Shown here: one piece after another, positions 14,669-21,544 of the stretch
Layout: every line of letters starts with the position of its first letter
How positions within the stretch are numbered: position 1 is the first letter of the stretch
Assembly: GCA_035544675.1 (NCBI GenBank)
Contig: DATKCA010000186.1
Coordinates: 1 to 21,544, forward strand
Direction of reading: 5' to 3'
DNA length: 21,544 nt
Source: DATKCA01 sp035544675
GTDB lineage: Bacteria; Acidobacteriota; Thermoanaerobaculia; Gp7-AA8
Position numbers and translations under genes: made by a program
Notes under the pieces: model-generated
Told to the model about the DNA's origin: nothing
Databases searched by the model: none
What the model saw: the letters and a program-made list of their open reading frames with translations, nothing else

Positions 14669-17554
14669 ATGGCGGCAGCGAAGATTCGAGTGAGCGACAT
14701 TGCGAAGCGGATGGGAAAGTCCGAGAAGGATGTCATCTTCCAGCTTCAGTCGCTCGGCGCCGAGGTGACTGACCCGAGTCAGGTCCTCGAGCCCGAGGTG
14801 ATCCAGGCTCTGATCACCGGGAAAAAGCTCATGGCTCGCTCGCGCAGCGTCATCATGCGTGAGGACAAGCCCCAGCAGGAGAAGAAGAAAGAGGTCGTTC
14901 GTCCGCCGCGGCCCATCGTCAAACCGGCCCCCCGCGTCCGCAAGGAGTCCGAGCCGAAAGAGGAGCCCATCGCCGCTCCCACGCCGCCCACGGTCATCAT
15001 CCCGGAATTCATCCAGGCTGCTGAAGATGAGGAGCGCGCCGCCAAAGAAGCTCCGGTGGAAGCGCCCCGGGTCGCTGCCAGGGCTGCCGAGGACGTTGCG
15101 GCGCCGGTGACCTCACCGGCGCAGGCCGAGGAAACCGGCACGCCGGCCAGGCCGTCCGTTCCTGCGCCCGCCTCCCGCCCCAGCGGTGGCACCGGCCCCC
15201 GTTCCCGCACCGGTCCGCCGAGCGGTCCGCGTCCGAATTACTCCAGCCAGCAGCCGGCGCCGAATTTCCGTCCCGCCGGCGGATCCGCTTCCCGTCCTTC
15301 GGGGCCGGGCGGCCAGCGTCCGGGCAGCTACGCGCCGCGTCCGGGCGGTCCCCCCGGTGCAGGACCGGGAGCTCCGCGTCCCGGTGGCTTCGGCGCTCAG
15401 CGTCCGAGCGGTCCTGGTGCAGGAATGCGGGCCAGCGGCAGTCCGGGACTGCGTCCCACGACCGGCCGGCCGATGCCTCCGCCGCCACCGCCATCCATCG
15501 GCGGTCCGCTCGGCGCGCGTCGCAAGAAGCCGACCGACGGCCCTGAAGAAGGTCGCGAGAAGAAGAAGCCGGCCGGGAAGGGCGTGAAGAAGTCTCGTGA
15601 GGTCGAAGTCGACAACGAGCTGTTCACCAAAGGTCCTTTCTCCGGCACCCAGATCATCAATGACGACCTCGGGCCGGAGATCGTCATGCCGGAGCCGACG
15701 GATGAGGACGATAAGAAGCACACTCCCTCGTCGCGGCGCGACACACGCAAGCAGGCGGCTCCTGTCTCGGCCAAGGTGCTGGAGTTCAGGCGGCCGGACG
15801 GAAGGGTCGCTCTCAGCGAAGCGGTCACGGTCAAGGAGTTGGCCGACAAGCTCGGGATCAAGGCCAACGACCTGATGAAGCACCTTCTGATGAAGAAGGG
15901 GCTCATGGTCTCGATCAACCAGCCGCTGGGCGGAGACCTGGCGCTGGAGATCGCGCGCGACCTCGACATCGACGCCGAAGTGGTGTCGTTCGAAGAGGCC
16001 GTCGAGCTCGAGGCCATGGAGAAGTCGGCGGTCACGGGAACGACTCCGCGCGGTCCGGTCATCACGGTCATGGGTCACGTCGACCACGGAAAGACGTCGC
16101 TGCTGGACGCCATCCGCGAGACCAACGTGGCCGGGGGTGAGGCGGGCGGCATCACGCAGCACATCGGCGCGTACCAGGTGGAGAAGAAGGGCCGCAGGAT
16201 CGCCTTCCTCGACACGCCCGGTCACGAGGCCTTCACGATGATGCGCGCGCGTGGCGCGAAGGTGACGGACATCGTCATCCTCGTCGTCGCCGCGGACGAC
16301 GGCGTGATGCCCCAGACGAAGGAAGCGATCGATCACGCCCGCGCCGCGAAGGTGCCGATGATCGTGGCCATCAACAAGATCGACAAGCCGAATGCGAACG
16401 TCGAGCGCGTCCGCCGCGAGCTGGCTGATGCCGGCGTGCAGGTGGAGCAGTGGGGCGGCGATGTCGTGTCCGTGGAAGTCTCGGCGACGAAGAAAAAGGG
16501 CATCGACGACCTTCTGGACATGATCCTGCTCACCGCGGACATCCTCGATCTCAAGGCCAACCCCGAGCAGGCCGCGAAGGGCGTCGTGCTCGAGGCTCGC
16601 AAGGAAGTCGGCCGCGGCATCGTGGCCACCGTGCTCGTGCAGGACGGCACCTTGAAGATCGGCGATGCCTTCTTCTCCGGCGCGACGTACGGCCGCGTGC
16701 GGGCCATGACCGATCAGCGCGGCGAGCGCGTGAAGGAAGCCGGCCCGGCCACCCCGGTGCAGGTCAGCGGGTTCGACGACGTCCCCAACGCCGGAGACAC
16801 GCTGCAGGTCCTCGACGACGAGACGCAGGCCCGGGTGATCGGCCAGATGCGCCAGGAGAAGGTGCGCGAGGCCGCGCAGTCCAAGGGCGGCCGCATGTCG
16901 CTCGATCAGCTGTTCCAGCGCATGCAGAGCGGCACCACCAAGGAGCTCAACGTCATCATCAAGGCCGACGTGCAGGGCTCGGTCGAGGTCCTGACCGAGA
17001 CCGTGCGCAAGCTCTCCACCGAGCAGGTCAAGGTCAGCGTCATCCACTCGTCCGTGGGGGCCATCTCCACGAACGACGTCCTCCTGGCCACGGCCTCGGA
17101 TGCCATCGTCGTCGGATTCAGCGTCCGGCCCGAGCGCAACGCGGCCGAGCTGGCGGACAAGGAAGGCGTCGACATCCGGATGTACACGGTCATCTACAAC
17201 CTGGTCGACGAGCTGAAGGCCGCGATGACCGGACTGCTCGATCCGAAGTTCCAGGAGGTCTTCCAGGGACGCGCCGAGGTGCGCAACACGTTCAAAGTGC
17301 CGAAGGCGGGCGTGGTGGCGGGCTGCATGGTGATCGACGGGACGATTCCGCGCACCGCCAGCGTGCGGTTGCTGCGCGACAACCGCGTCATCTACGAGGG
17401 CAAGATCGCCTCGCTGCGCCACTTCAAGAACGATGTCTCGGAAGTCCGCCAGGGGTTCGAGTGCGGCATCGGCATCGAGAAGTTCCAGGACATCAAGGTC
17501 GGCGACGTCATCGAGGCGTTCAAGACCGAGAAGCTCGAGCCGGCGCTGGCGTAG
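14669..17554 (+). CDS. infB: Translation initiation factor IF-2
   Basis: 961 residues. IF2_N helical domain (1-~55), then a long Pro/Gly/Ala/Arg-rich linker (~75-290, including MPPPPPPSIGG), a second IF2_N-like domain (~377-430), the G domain and domains II-IV. GTPase motifs: GHVDHGKT (469-476), GGITQHIGAY, DTPGHEAF, NKID and SATKKKG. It brings initiator tRNA to the 30S subunit. AGGAG (14659-14663) with 5-nt spacing fixes the start. The linker is compositionally biased and probably disordered, as in many high-GC bacteria. The stop TAG (17552-17554) overlaps the first base of a GGGCTCA array. Confidence 0.98.
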   Translation: MAAAKIRVSDIAKRMGKSEKDVIFQLQSLGAEVTDPSQVLEPEVIQALITGKKLMARSRSVIMREDKPQQEKKKEVVRPPRPIVKPAPRVRKESEPKEEPIAAPTPPTVIIPEFIQAAEDEERAAKEAPVEAPRVAARAAEDVAAPVTSPAQAEETGTPARPSVPAPASRPSGGTGPRSRTGPPSGPRPNYSSQQPAPNFRPAGGSASRPSGPGGQRPGSYAPRPGGPPGAGPGAPRPGGFGAQRPSGPGAGMRASGSPGLRPTTGRPMPPPPPPSIGGPLGARRKKPTDGPEEGREKKKPAGKGVKKSREVEVDNELFTKGPFSGTQIINDDLGPEIVMPEPTDEDDKKHTPSSRRDTRKQAAPVSAKVLEFRRPDGRVALSEAVTVKELADKLGIKANDLMKHLLMKKGLMVSINQPLGGDLALEIARDLDIDAEVVSFEEAVELEAMEKSAVTGTTPRGPVITVMGHVDHGKTSLLDAIRETNVAGGEAGGITQHIGAYQVEKKGRRIAFLDTPGHEAFTMMRARGAKVTDIVILVVAADDGVMPQTKEAIDHARAAKVPMIVAINKIDKPNANVERVRRELADAGVQVEQWGGDVVSVEVSATKKKGIDDLLDMILLTADILDLKANPEQAAKGVVLEARKEVGRGIVATVLVQDGTLKIGDAFFSGATYGRVRAMTDQRGERVKEAGPATPVQVSGFDDVPNAGDTLQVLDDETQARVIGQMRQEKVREAAQSKGGRMSLDQLFQRMQSGTTKELNVIIKADVQGSVEVLTETVRKLSTEQVKVSVIHSSVGAISTNDVLLATASDAIVVGFSVRPERNAAELADKEGVDIRMYTVIYNLVDELKAAMTGLLDPKFQEVFQGRAEVRNTFKVPKAGVVAGCMVIDGTIPRTASVRLLRDNRVIYEGKIASLRHFKNDVSEVRQGFECGIGIEKFQDIKVGDVIEAFKTEKLEPALA

Positions 17555-17617
17555 GGCTCAGGGCCAGGGGCTCAGGAGACCGCCCCCCCCCAGCCCCCCC
17601 AGCCCCGAGCCCCGAGC
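17554..17617. repeat. GGGCTCA heptamer array with inverted half and C homopolymers
   Basis: GGGCTCA, GGGCCAG, GGGCTCA (17554-17574), then C runs of 9 (17583-17591) and 7 (17594-17600), then CCCGAGC twice (17604-17617). The ends are inverted with respect to each other and could pair into a long GC-rich hairpin, followed by GCTTTTT just before the next ATG. Same family as 4021-4076 and 4164-4198. Confidence 0.85.
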
Positions 17618-17624
17618 GCTTTTT

Positions 17625-17930
17625 ATGCTGGTGTGCGTCGCTCTCTTCGAGCTGGACATCGAGTTCGCGCAGAGTCTTAAGGACAAGCGCATGGTGGTGC
17701 GCAGCCTCAAGGAAAAACTGCGCTCGCGTTTCGAGATCTCCGCGGCCGAGGTCGGCCTGCTGGATGTGCACCAGCGCTCCCGTCTTGCAGTATCGTTCAT
17801 CGCGCTCGACCACGCCGCAGCCGATGCGAGGTTCGAGAAGATCCAGAGCTTCGTGGAGTCGCATACCGATGCGGTGCTGGCGGGATGGATCTCCGAGAAG
17901 CTGGAGTTTGATGAGACGCTGCAGCTATGA
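17625..17930 (+). CDS. DUF503 family protein (YlxP-like)
   Basis: 101 residues from ATG 17625 (MLVCVALFELDIEF). The family landmarks SLKDKRMVVRSLKEKLRSRFEISAAEVG and LLDVHQRSRLAVSFIALD are present, and the length is normal. The fold is a small ferredoxin-like domain; the location between infB and rbfA is the conserved place for YlxP, suggesting a role in ribosome assembly or translation, though its function is poorly defined. An upstream in-frame extension to 17433 crosses infB and the repeat and is rejected. There is no Shine-Dalgarno; the stop overlaps the rbfA start (ATGA at 17927-17930). Confidence 0.92.
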   Translation: MLVCVALFELDIEFAQSLKDKRMVVRSLKEKLRSRFEISAAEVGLLDVHQRSRLAVSFIALDHAAADARFEKIQSFVESHTDAVLAGWISEKLEFDETLQL

Positions 17931-18301
17931 AGAAAACCCGTAGAACTTCCCGTGTCGGCGAGAGCGTACGCGACGCCCTGGTCGAGGTGTTCCGGCATGA
18001 CCTCAAAGACGTCAAGATCGGCTTCACCTCGATCACCGGCGTGGACGTCAGCCCTGATCTTCACTTCGCCCGTGTCTTCATCAGCGGTCTGACCCCGGAC
18101 GAAACGCGCGCGGTCGTGGACGCGTTGCAGAATGCGCGCGGCGCGGTGCGCCACTATCTGGGCAAGCGGATCCGCCTCCGCTATACGCCCGAGCTCGACT
18201 TCAAGTACGACGAGGCGCCGGAAAGAGGCGGGCGCATCGAAGCGTTGCTCGCAGGGATGAAGCCGAAGGAAGAACCGGACGATGACGGCACCGAATCCTG
18301 A
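17927..18301 (+). CDS. rbfA: Ribosome-binding factor A
   Basis: 124 residues with the RbfA KH-type fold signatures: RVGESVRDALVEVFRHDLKD, then GFTSITGVDVSPDLHFARVFIS and VRHYLGKRIRLRYTPELDFKYDE. It binds the 30S subunit for 16S 5'-end maturation. The start overlaps the DUF503 stop by 4 bp, and its 3' end overlaps nrnA by 20 bp, so the three genes are tightly coupled. The C-terminal tail is acidic (EEPDDDGTES). Confidence 0.96.
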   Translation: MKKTRRTSRVGESVRDALVEVFRHDLKDVKIGFTSITGVDVSPDLHFARVFISGLTPDETRAVVDALQNARGAVRHYLGKRIRLRYTPELDFKYDEAPERGGRIEALLAGMKPKEEPDDDGTES

Positions 18302-19256
18302 GCAGGGGGCCGCCCAGGTCGCCGAGCGCATCCGCTCCGGGAGCAACTTCCTCATCACCGGTCACCGCAACCCCGACGGCGACGCCCTCGGCAGCGGCAT
18401 CGCGCTTCTGCGCCTGATCCGGCAGATGGGAAAGACGGCCCGGATCGTGGTCCGCGACGGCTTCGGCAAGCCGCTGTACAACATGCCGGGGGCGGAGGAA
18501 GTCGTGATCAGCGACACGCTGCCGTCCGATTATCCGAAGGCTTACGACGCGCTCTTCACGATGGAGTGCCCGGAGGTGCATCGGACGGGCTACGAGATCC
18601 TGCCGGGCCCCGTCGTCAACATCGACCACCACCTCGGCAACGAGATGTATGGCGAGATCAACTTCCTCGATATCGAAGCGCCCTCGGTCGGCGAGATGGT
18701 GCTGCAGCTCAATCGGAATCATCTGAGGCTGCCGCTCGATGCGGAGACGGCCACGGCCATGTACGTGTCGCTGGCCACCGACACCGGCTTCTTCCGCTAT
18801 CACAACACGACCCTGCGGACGTTCCAGGCCGCCGAGGAGCTGGTGCGGGCGGGGGCGGTGCCGGGGGATGTGTCGCTGTGGATCAACGAGAGCGTGACGC
18901 CGGGCTCGATCAGGCTCCTCGGGCTCTGCCTGACGACGCTCCAGCTGCATCACGGAGGAAAGGTGGCCACCGCGGAGTTGCCGCTGCGTTTCTTCGAGGA
19001 AGCAGGCGCCACGCCGGAAGACACCGAGGGGATCGTGAACTACGGGCGGTCGATCGAAGGGGTGATGGTGTCGATCCTTCTGAAGGAAGGCGAGGGGAGC
19101 ACGACGCGGGCGTCGCTGCGCGCGAAGCCGGGGGTCGATGTGCAGAAGGTGGCCGCTGTGTTCGGCGGCGGCGGTCACCAGGCCGCGTCCGGATGCACGG
19201 TGCCTCTGCCGATGGCCGAGGCAAAGGCGCAACTCCTGGCGCTCCTCGACGTGTAG
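18282..19256 (+). CDS. nrnA: DHH/DHHA1 phosphoesterase, bifunctional oligoribonuclease/PAP phosphatase NrnA-like
   Basis: 324 residues. The DHH domain has GHRNPDGDALGS (27-38) and metal-binding IDHH (114-117), with a further conserved block TDTGFFRYHNT. The C-terminal DHHA1 domain has FGGGGHQAASG (294-304). Family role: degradation of nano-RNA (2-5 nt) and, in some members, dephosphorylation of 3'-phosphoadenosine 5'-phosphate. Position after rbfA is widespread in bacteria. AAGGA at 18266-18270, inside rbfA, is the likely ribosome binding site. The stop TAG is directly followed by a REP-like palindrome. Confidence 0.94.
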   Translation: MTAPNPEQGAAQVAERIRSGSNFLITGHRNPDGDALGSGIALLRLIRQMGKTARIVVRDGFGKPLYNMPGAEEVVISDTLPSDYPKAYDALFTMECPEVHRTGYEILPGPVVNIDHHLGNEMYGEINFLDIEAPSVGEMVLQLNRNHLRLPLDAETATAMYVSLATDTGFFRYHNTTLRTFQAAEELVRAGAVPGDVSLWINESVTPGSIRLLGLCLTTLQLHHGGKVATAELPLRFFEEAGATPEDTEGIVNYGRSIEGVMVSILLKEGEGSTTRASLRAKPGVDVQKVAAVFGGGGHQAASGCTVPLPMAEAKAQLLALLDV

Positions 19257-19259
19257 AGG

Positions 19260-19273
19260 GGGTCAGCTGACCC
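19260..19273. repeat. Short REP-like palindrome after nrnA
   Basis: GGGTCAGCTGACCC is a perfect 14-bp palindrome beginning three bases after the nrnA TAG. Its halves match the ends of the larger palindrome at 21371-21445 (AAGGGGGTCAGG... and mirror), as if that element had lost its centre. It may also act as a weak 3' hairpin, since TTCTCTT follows. Confidence 0.65.
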
Positions 19274-19278
19274 TTCTC

Positions 19279-19292
19279 TTGAACACGTTCAA
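19279..19292. promoter_or_regulatory. Operator 1 (upstream of -35) of the TetR operon
   Basis: TTGAACACGTTCAA: arms TTGAAC/GTTCAA around a 2-bp centre. It matches operator 2 (19332-19349) except for one centre base. It lies 8 bp upstream of the -35 hexamer. Confidence 0.75.
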
Positions 19293-19300
19293 AAAATGAC

Positions 19301-19329
19301 TTGACGACGGCCGGTGGCGGACCTACCTT
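19301..19329 (+). promoter_or_regulatory. Promoter of the membrane protein-epimerase-tetR operon
   Basis: TTGACG (19301-19306; 5 of 6 to consensus), exactly 17 bp, then TACCTT (19324-19329; 3 of 6). The predicted start falls near 19336, inside operator 2. It is bracketed by two near-identical palindromes. Confidence 0.6.
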
Positions 19330-19331
19330 AT

Positions 19332-19349
19332 TTTTGAACATGTTCAAAA
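19332..19349. promoter_or_regulatory. Operator 2 (at transcription start) of the TetR operon
   Basis: TTTTGAACATGTTCAAAA is a perfect 18-bp palindrome just downstream of the -10 and immediately before the ribosome binding site AGGAGG (19349-19354). Bound protein would block transcription. The TetR protein encoded third in this operon is the obvious ligand by position. Confidence 0.82.
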
Positions 19350-19359
19350 GGAGGGCGCA

Positions 19360-19713
19360 ATGGTCATCGGCAGTTATCTCGCCTACCTCGGTATCAGCAT
19401 CGCCGTCACCGTCTGGGTGGCACGGACCCTCCACCGGAACGGACGCATCTTCCTGGTGGACTCGTTCCTCGGCAACGAGCCGCTGGCGGACTCGGTCAAC
19501 CACCTCCTCGTCGTCGGGTTCTACCTCATCAACATCGGCTACGTGTCGCTGACTCTGAAGGTGGGAGCGAAGCCTCAAACGGGCGCGGAAACCATCGAGT
19601 ACCTCAGCACCAAGATCGGTGTCGTGCTTCTCGTGCTCGGCTTCATGCATTTCATGAATCTGAAGATCTTCTCGTCCATGAGACGGCGCGCAGCCCGCCC
19701 GGCGGGGGTGTGA
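19360..19713 (+). CDS. Small integral membrane protein, unknown function
   Basis: 117 residues with three likely membrane helices (about 3-21, 47-66 and 84-102), a hydrophilic loop containing GRIFLVDSFLGNEPLADSVN, a second loop KVGAKPQTGAETIEYLSTK, and a basic C-terminus (MRRRAARPAGV). I cannot name a family. AGGAGG with 5-nt spacing is the best ribosome binding site in the window, so when derepressed the gene should be well translated. It is the first gene of the TetR-regulated operon, with one base between its TGA and the epimerase ATG. Confidence 0.85.
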   Translation: MVIGSYLAYLGISIAVTVWVARTLHRNGRIFLVDSFLGNEPLADSVNHLLVVGFYLINIGYVSLTLKVGAKPQTGAETIEYLSTKIGVVLLVLGFMHFMNLKIFSSMRRRAARPAGV

Positions 19714-19714
19714 C

Positions 19715-20695
19715 ATGAAAATCGTCATCCCCGGCGGCTCCGGACACCTGGGCAGCATTCTGGCGCGCGCCCTTCACGGGGAACACGATGTGGTGGTCCT
19801 CACTCGCGGCGATCCGATCCGGCCGTGGCGAACCGTGAAATGGGACGGCGTCACGCCGGGGAACTGGATCGATGAGATCGACGGCGCGGACGTCGTCATC
19901 AACCTGGCCGGACGCAGCGTGAATTGCCGCTACAACGCCGCCAATCGTGCCGAGATCATGCGCTCACGCGTCGATTCCACCCGCGCCGCCGGCCACGCCA
20001 TCGCCTCCGTGGCGCGACCGCCGCATCTCTGGCTGCAGGCTGCGACGGCGACGATCTACGCACACCGCTATGACGCCGCCAACGACGAGGAACACGGCAT
20101 CGCCGGCTGGGCCGCCGAAGATGCGCCGGACTCGTGGCGTTTCAGCATCGACGTGGCCCGTGCCTGGGAGGCCGCCGTGGACGAGATCCGCACGCCGCGC
20201 ACACGGCGCGTGAAGATGCGCACGGCCATGGTGATGAGCCCGGAGCGCCGCGGGGCGTTCGACCTGCTGCTGCGACTGGCGCGGGCGGGGTTGGGTGGGA
20301 GGGCGGGGGACGGGCGGCAGTTCGTGTCGTGGATTCATCACGAGGACTTCGTTCGCGCGATCCGCTTCCTCATCAACAAACCGTTCATCGACGGCGTGAT
20401 CAACCTGGCCGCTCCGAATCCGCTGCCGAACGCCGGTTTCATGCGCGCGATCCGCGACGGCCTCGGCATCCGCACCGGGCTCCCGGCGACGAAGGGCATG
20501 CTCGAGATCGGGTCGTTTCTGATGCGAACCGAGAGCGAGTTGATCCTGAAGAGCCGCCGCGTCACACCGGCGCGCCTGCTTCGCTACGGCTTCGCGTTTC
20601 AGTATCCGGAATGGCCGGACGCCGCAGGCGCGCTCTGTGATGAGTGGCGCGCGCTGCGCGGCCGGCCGGTCTCACGCATCGCTGCGATGTGGTGA
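19715..20695 (+). CDS. TIGR01777-type NAD(P)-dependent epimerase (YfcH/SDR39U1-like)
   Basis: 326 residues. The Rossmann nucleotide-binding motif GGSGHLG (7-13) opens the protein, followed by VVINLAGRSVNCRYNAANRAEIMRSRV, a signature region of this extended-SDR subgroup, and QFVSWIHHEDFVRAI. A DUF1731-like C-terminal segment follows (LEIGSFLMRTESELILKSRRVTPARLL...FQYPEW). Substrate is unknown for the family; older names such as 'cell division inhibitor SulA' are misleading. It is tightly packed between the small membrane protein and tetR (6-nt gap to tetR), so it probably acts in the same response. Confidence 0.92.
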   Translation: MKIVIPGGSGHLGSILARALHGEHDVVVLTRGDPIRPWRTVKWDGVTPGNWIDEIDGADVVINLAGRSVNCRYNAANRAEIMRSRVDSTRAAGHAIASVARPPHLWLQAATATIYAHRYDAANDEEHGIAGWAAEDAPDSWRFSIDVARAWEAAVDEIRTPRTRRVKMRTAMVMSPERRGAFDLLLRLARAGLGGRAGDGRQFVSWIHHEDFVRAIRFLINKPFIDGVINLAAPNPLPNAGFMRAIRDGLGIRTGLPATKGMLEIGSFLMRTESELILKSRRVTPARLLRYGFAFQYPEWPDAAGALCDEWRALRGRPVSRIAAMW

Positions 20696-20701
20696 TCTAC
20701 C

Positions 20702-21370
20702 ATGGAGGCCGTGGCCGAGCGGCAATATGCAACCGCGAAGGCGGAGGAGACCCGCGAGCGCATCCTCGACGCCGCGCTGCGCCTCTTCCGCGAGCGCGGC
20801 TTCGACGAGACCACCATGCGCGATATCGCCGCAGAGGCGGGAGTGGCCACCGGTGCCGCGTACTACTACTTCCGTTCGAAGGAAGATCTCGTCATGGCGT
20901 TCTACGTTCGCACCGCGGACGAGGCGCGCGCGCTGCTTCCCACTGCCATCGCCAAGTCCAACAACCTCGGCAGGCGCCTCCACGAGATCATCAGCATGAA
21001 GCTCGATCAGTTCTCCGAGCATCGCCGGCTGATGGTGGCGCTGGTGCGCATCGGCATCGACCCGTCCCATCCGCTCTCGCCGTTCGGCGAGCAGACCGCG
21101 CCGATGCGCGAGGAGAGCATCGCCGCGTTTCGCGCCGCGATCGACGGCGCGAAGCCCGCCATTCCGAAAGATCTCGTCCGCGATCTTCCGCGCCTGCTCT
21201 GGCTCTACATGATGGGGATCATCCTGTACTGGATGTTCGACGAGTCCGCCGGCCAGAGGAAGACGCGCAAGCTGCTCGACGGCACGATCGACATGATCGT
21301 GCGCCTGGCCTCGCTCTCCTCACTCCCGCTGATGGGCCCCCTCCGCAAGCGCCTGCTCTCGTTGCTGTAG
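20702..21370 (+). CDS. TetR/AcrR-family transcriptional regulator
   Basis: 222 residues. The N-terminal TetR_N domain reads ETRERILDAALRLFRERGFDETTMRDIAAEAGVATGAAYYYFRSKEDLV, with the recognition helix-turn-helix at about 39-58. The larger C-terminal ligand/dimerisation domain has no recognised subfamily. It is the last gene of the operon and the likely autorepressor acting on the palindromes at 19279 and 19332. ATG 20702 has no clear Shine-Dalgarno; translation may be coupled to the epimerase 6 nt upstream. The last 33 codons including the stop lie in the left arm of the terminal inverted repeat. Confidence 0.94.
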   Translation: MEAVAERQYATAKAEETRERILDAALRLFRERGFDETTMRDIAAEAGVATGAAYYYFRSKEDLVMAFYVRTADEARALLPTAIAKSNNLGRRLHEIISMKLDQFSEHRRLMVALVRIGIDPSHPLSPFGEQTAPMREESIAAFRAAIDGAKPAIPKDLVRDLPRLLWLYMMGIILYWMFDESAGQRKTRKLLDGTIDMIVRLASLSSLPLMGPLRKRLLSLL

Positions 21371-21445
21371 AAGGGGGTCAGGTCTTGCCTTTTCCCTTTC
21401 GCTACTCGGCGTAGCGAAAGGGAAAAGGCAAGACCTGACCCCCTT
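21371..21445. repeat. REP/REPIN-like palindrome after tetR
   Basis: Arms of 35 bp (21371-21405 and 21411-21445) around a 5-bp loop TCGGC, perfectly inverted. Outer bases are AAGGGGGTCAGGTCTTGCC and mirror. The GGGGTCAGGTCTTG type of end resembles REP elements associated with Y1-type (RAYT) transposases. It begins immediately after the tetR stop. Confidence 0.8.
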
Positions 21446-21544
21446 CTACAGCAACGAGAGCAGGCGCTTGCGGAGGGGGCCCATCAGCGGGCGTGAGGAG
21501 AGCGAGGCCAGGCGCACGATCATGTCGATCGTGCCGTCGAGCAG
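21446..21544 (-). other. Mirror copy of the tetR 3' end (33 codons), truncated by window edge
   Basis: Read on the minus strand, it encodes LLDGTIDMIVRLASLSSRPL...LLSLL and TAG (21448-21446). It is identical to the end of the tetR gene except SSR for SSL. No start is visible. It may be a second, convergent tetR copy or an artefact. Confidence 0.6.

Larger units (their letters stand above)
21272..21544. repeat. Near-perfect 134-bp fold-back at the window end
   Basis: Positions 21272-21405 are the reverse complement of 21411-21544 with one mismatch seen (T at 21324 against C at 21492). The arms include the 35-bp palindrome arm plus 99 bp of tetR coding sequence. The right arm runs to the last base, so its true length is unknown. 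It is either an inverted duplication or an assembly fold-back. Confidence 0.92.

Noticed and set aside
15113..17422. 769-codon open frame on the minus strand opposite infB
   Set aside because: Antisense shadow of the infB codon pattern; His/Asp/Arg-rich low-complexity translation without motifs.
17433..17624. N-terminal extension of the DUF503 protein
   Set aside because: It overlaps the infB C-terminus and the heptamer/poly-C region; the translation is Ser/Arg/Pro low-complexity, and the family begins at MLVCVALFELDIEF.
19279..19349. LexA (SOS) boxes
   Set aside because: The Gram-positive type box is GAAC-N4-GTTC; here the arms are separated by 2 bp, no SOS gene is nearby, and a TetR gene is in the operon.

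Overview
The window is GC-rich, densely coded bacterial chromosome with strong G/C third-position bias. The HlyD-type adaptor of an ABC exporter implies a Gram-negative envelope. Gene content and style (short operons, OmpR/HisKA pair, PilZ protein, secreted protein of unknown family, rimP-nusA-infB-DUF503-rbfA-nrnA order) fit an Acidobacteriota-like soil or sediment organism. That placement is an inference from gene style; no rRNA or other decisive marker is present.

Layout. Positions 1-4013 (minus strand) hold an exporter: HlyD/MacA-type adaptor, ABC ATPase and two tandem paralogous FtsX/MacB-type permeases, the last cut by the window edge. Divergent from it, 4290-6556 encodes a histidine kinase and OmpR-type regulator with overlapping stop/start, plausible controllers of the exporter. 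6603-8923 is a nucleoside salvage pair transcribed divergently (purine nucleoside phosphorylase and a CNT transporter). 8952-9911 (minus) is an RluD-type pseudouridine synthase. 10015-11140 is a secreted protein of unknown function with its own strong terminator. 11162-12406 holds a PilZ-domain protein and a GNAT acetyltransferase. 12447-19256 is the conserved transcription/translation operon rimP-nusA-infB-DUF503-rbfA-nrnA, preceded by a sigma70-like promoter and a leader with two mutually exclusive hairpins. 19257-21370 is a small operon (small membrane protein, TIGR01777-type epimerase, TetR regulator) whose promoter is bracketed by two related palindromic operators. The window ends in a near-perfect fold-back.

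What stands out. (1) The rimP operon leader looks like an attenuator: an 8-bp hairpin shares its 3' arm with an intrinsic terminator whose U-tract ends 5 nt before the rimP ATG. (2) Short tandem arrays of 7-bp units, in three sequence families, sit at seven gene boundaries. They supply or contain the stop codon of five genes (adaptor, punA, rluD, nusA, infB) and abut the start codons of three genes without a Shine-Dalgarno. (3) The TetR operon carries a clear twin-operator promoter. (4) NusA appears to have a duplicated ~38-residue segment in its N-terminal domain. (5) A REP-like palindrome follows the tetR stop and a shrunken version follows the nrnA stop. The last 273 bases fold back on themselves with one mismatch, which may be an assembly artefact.
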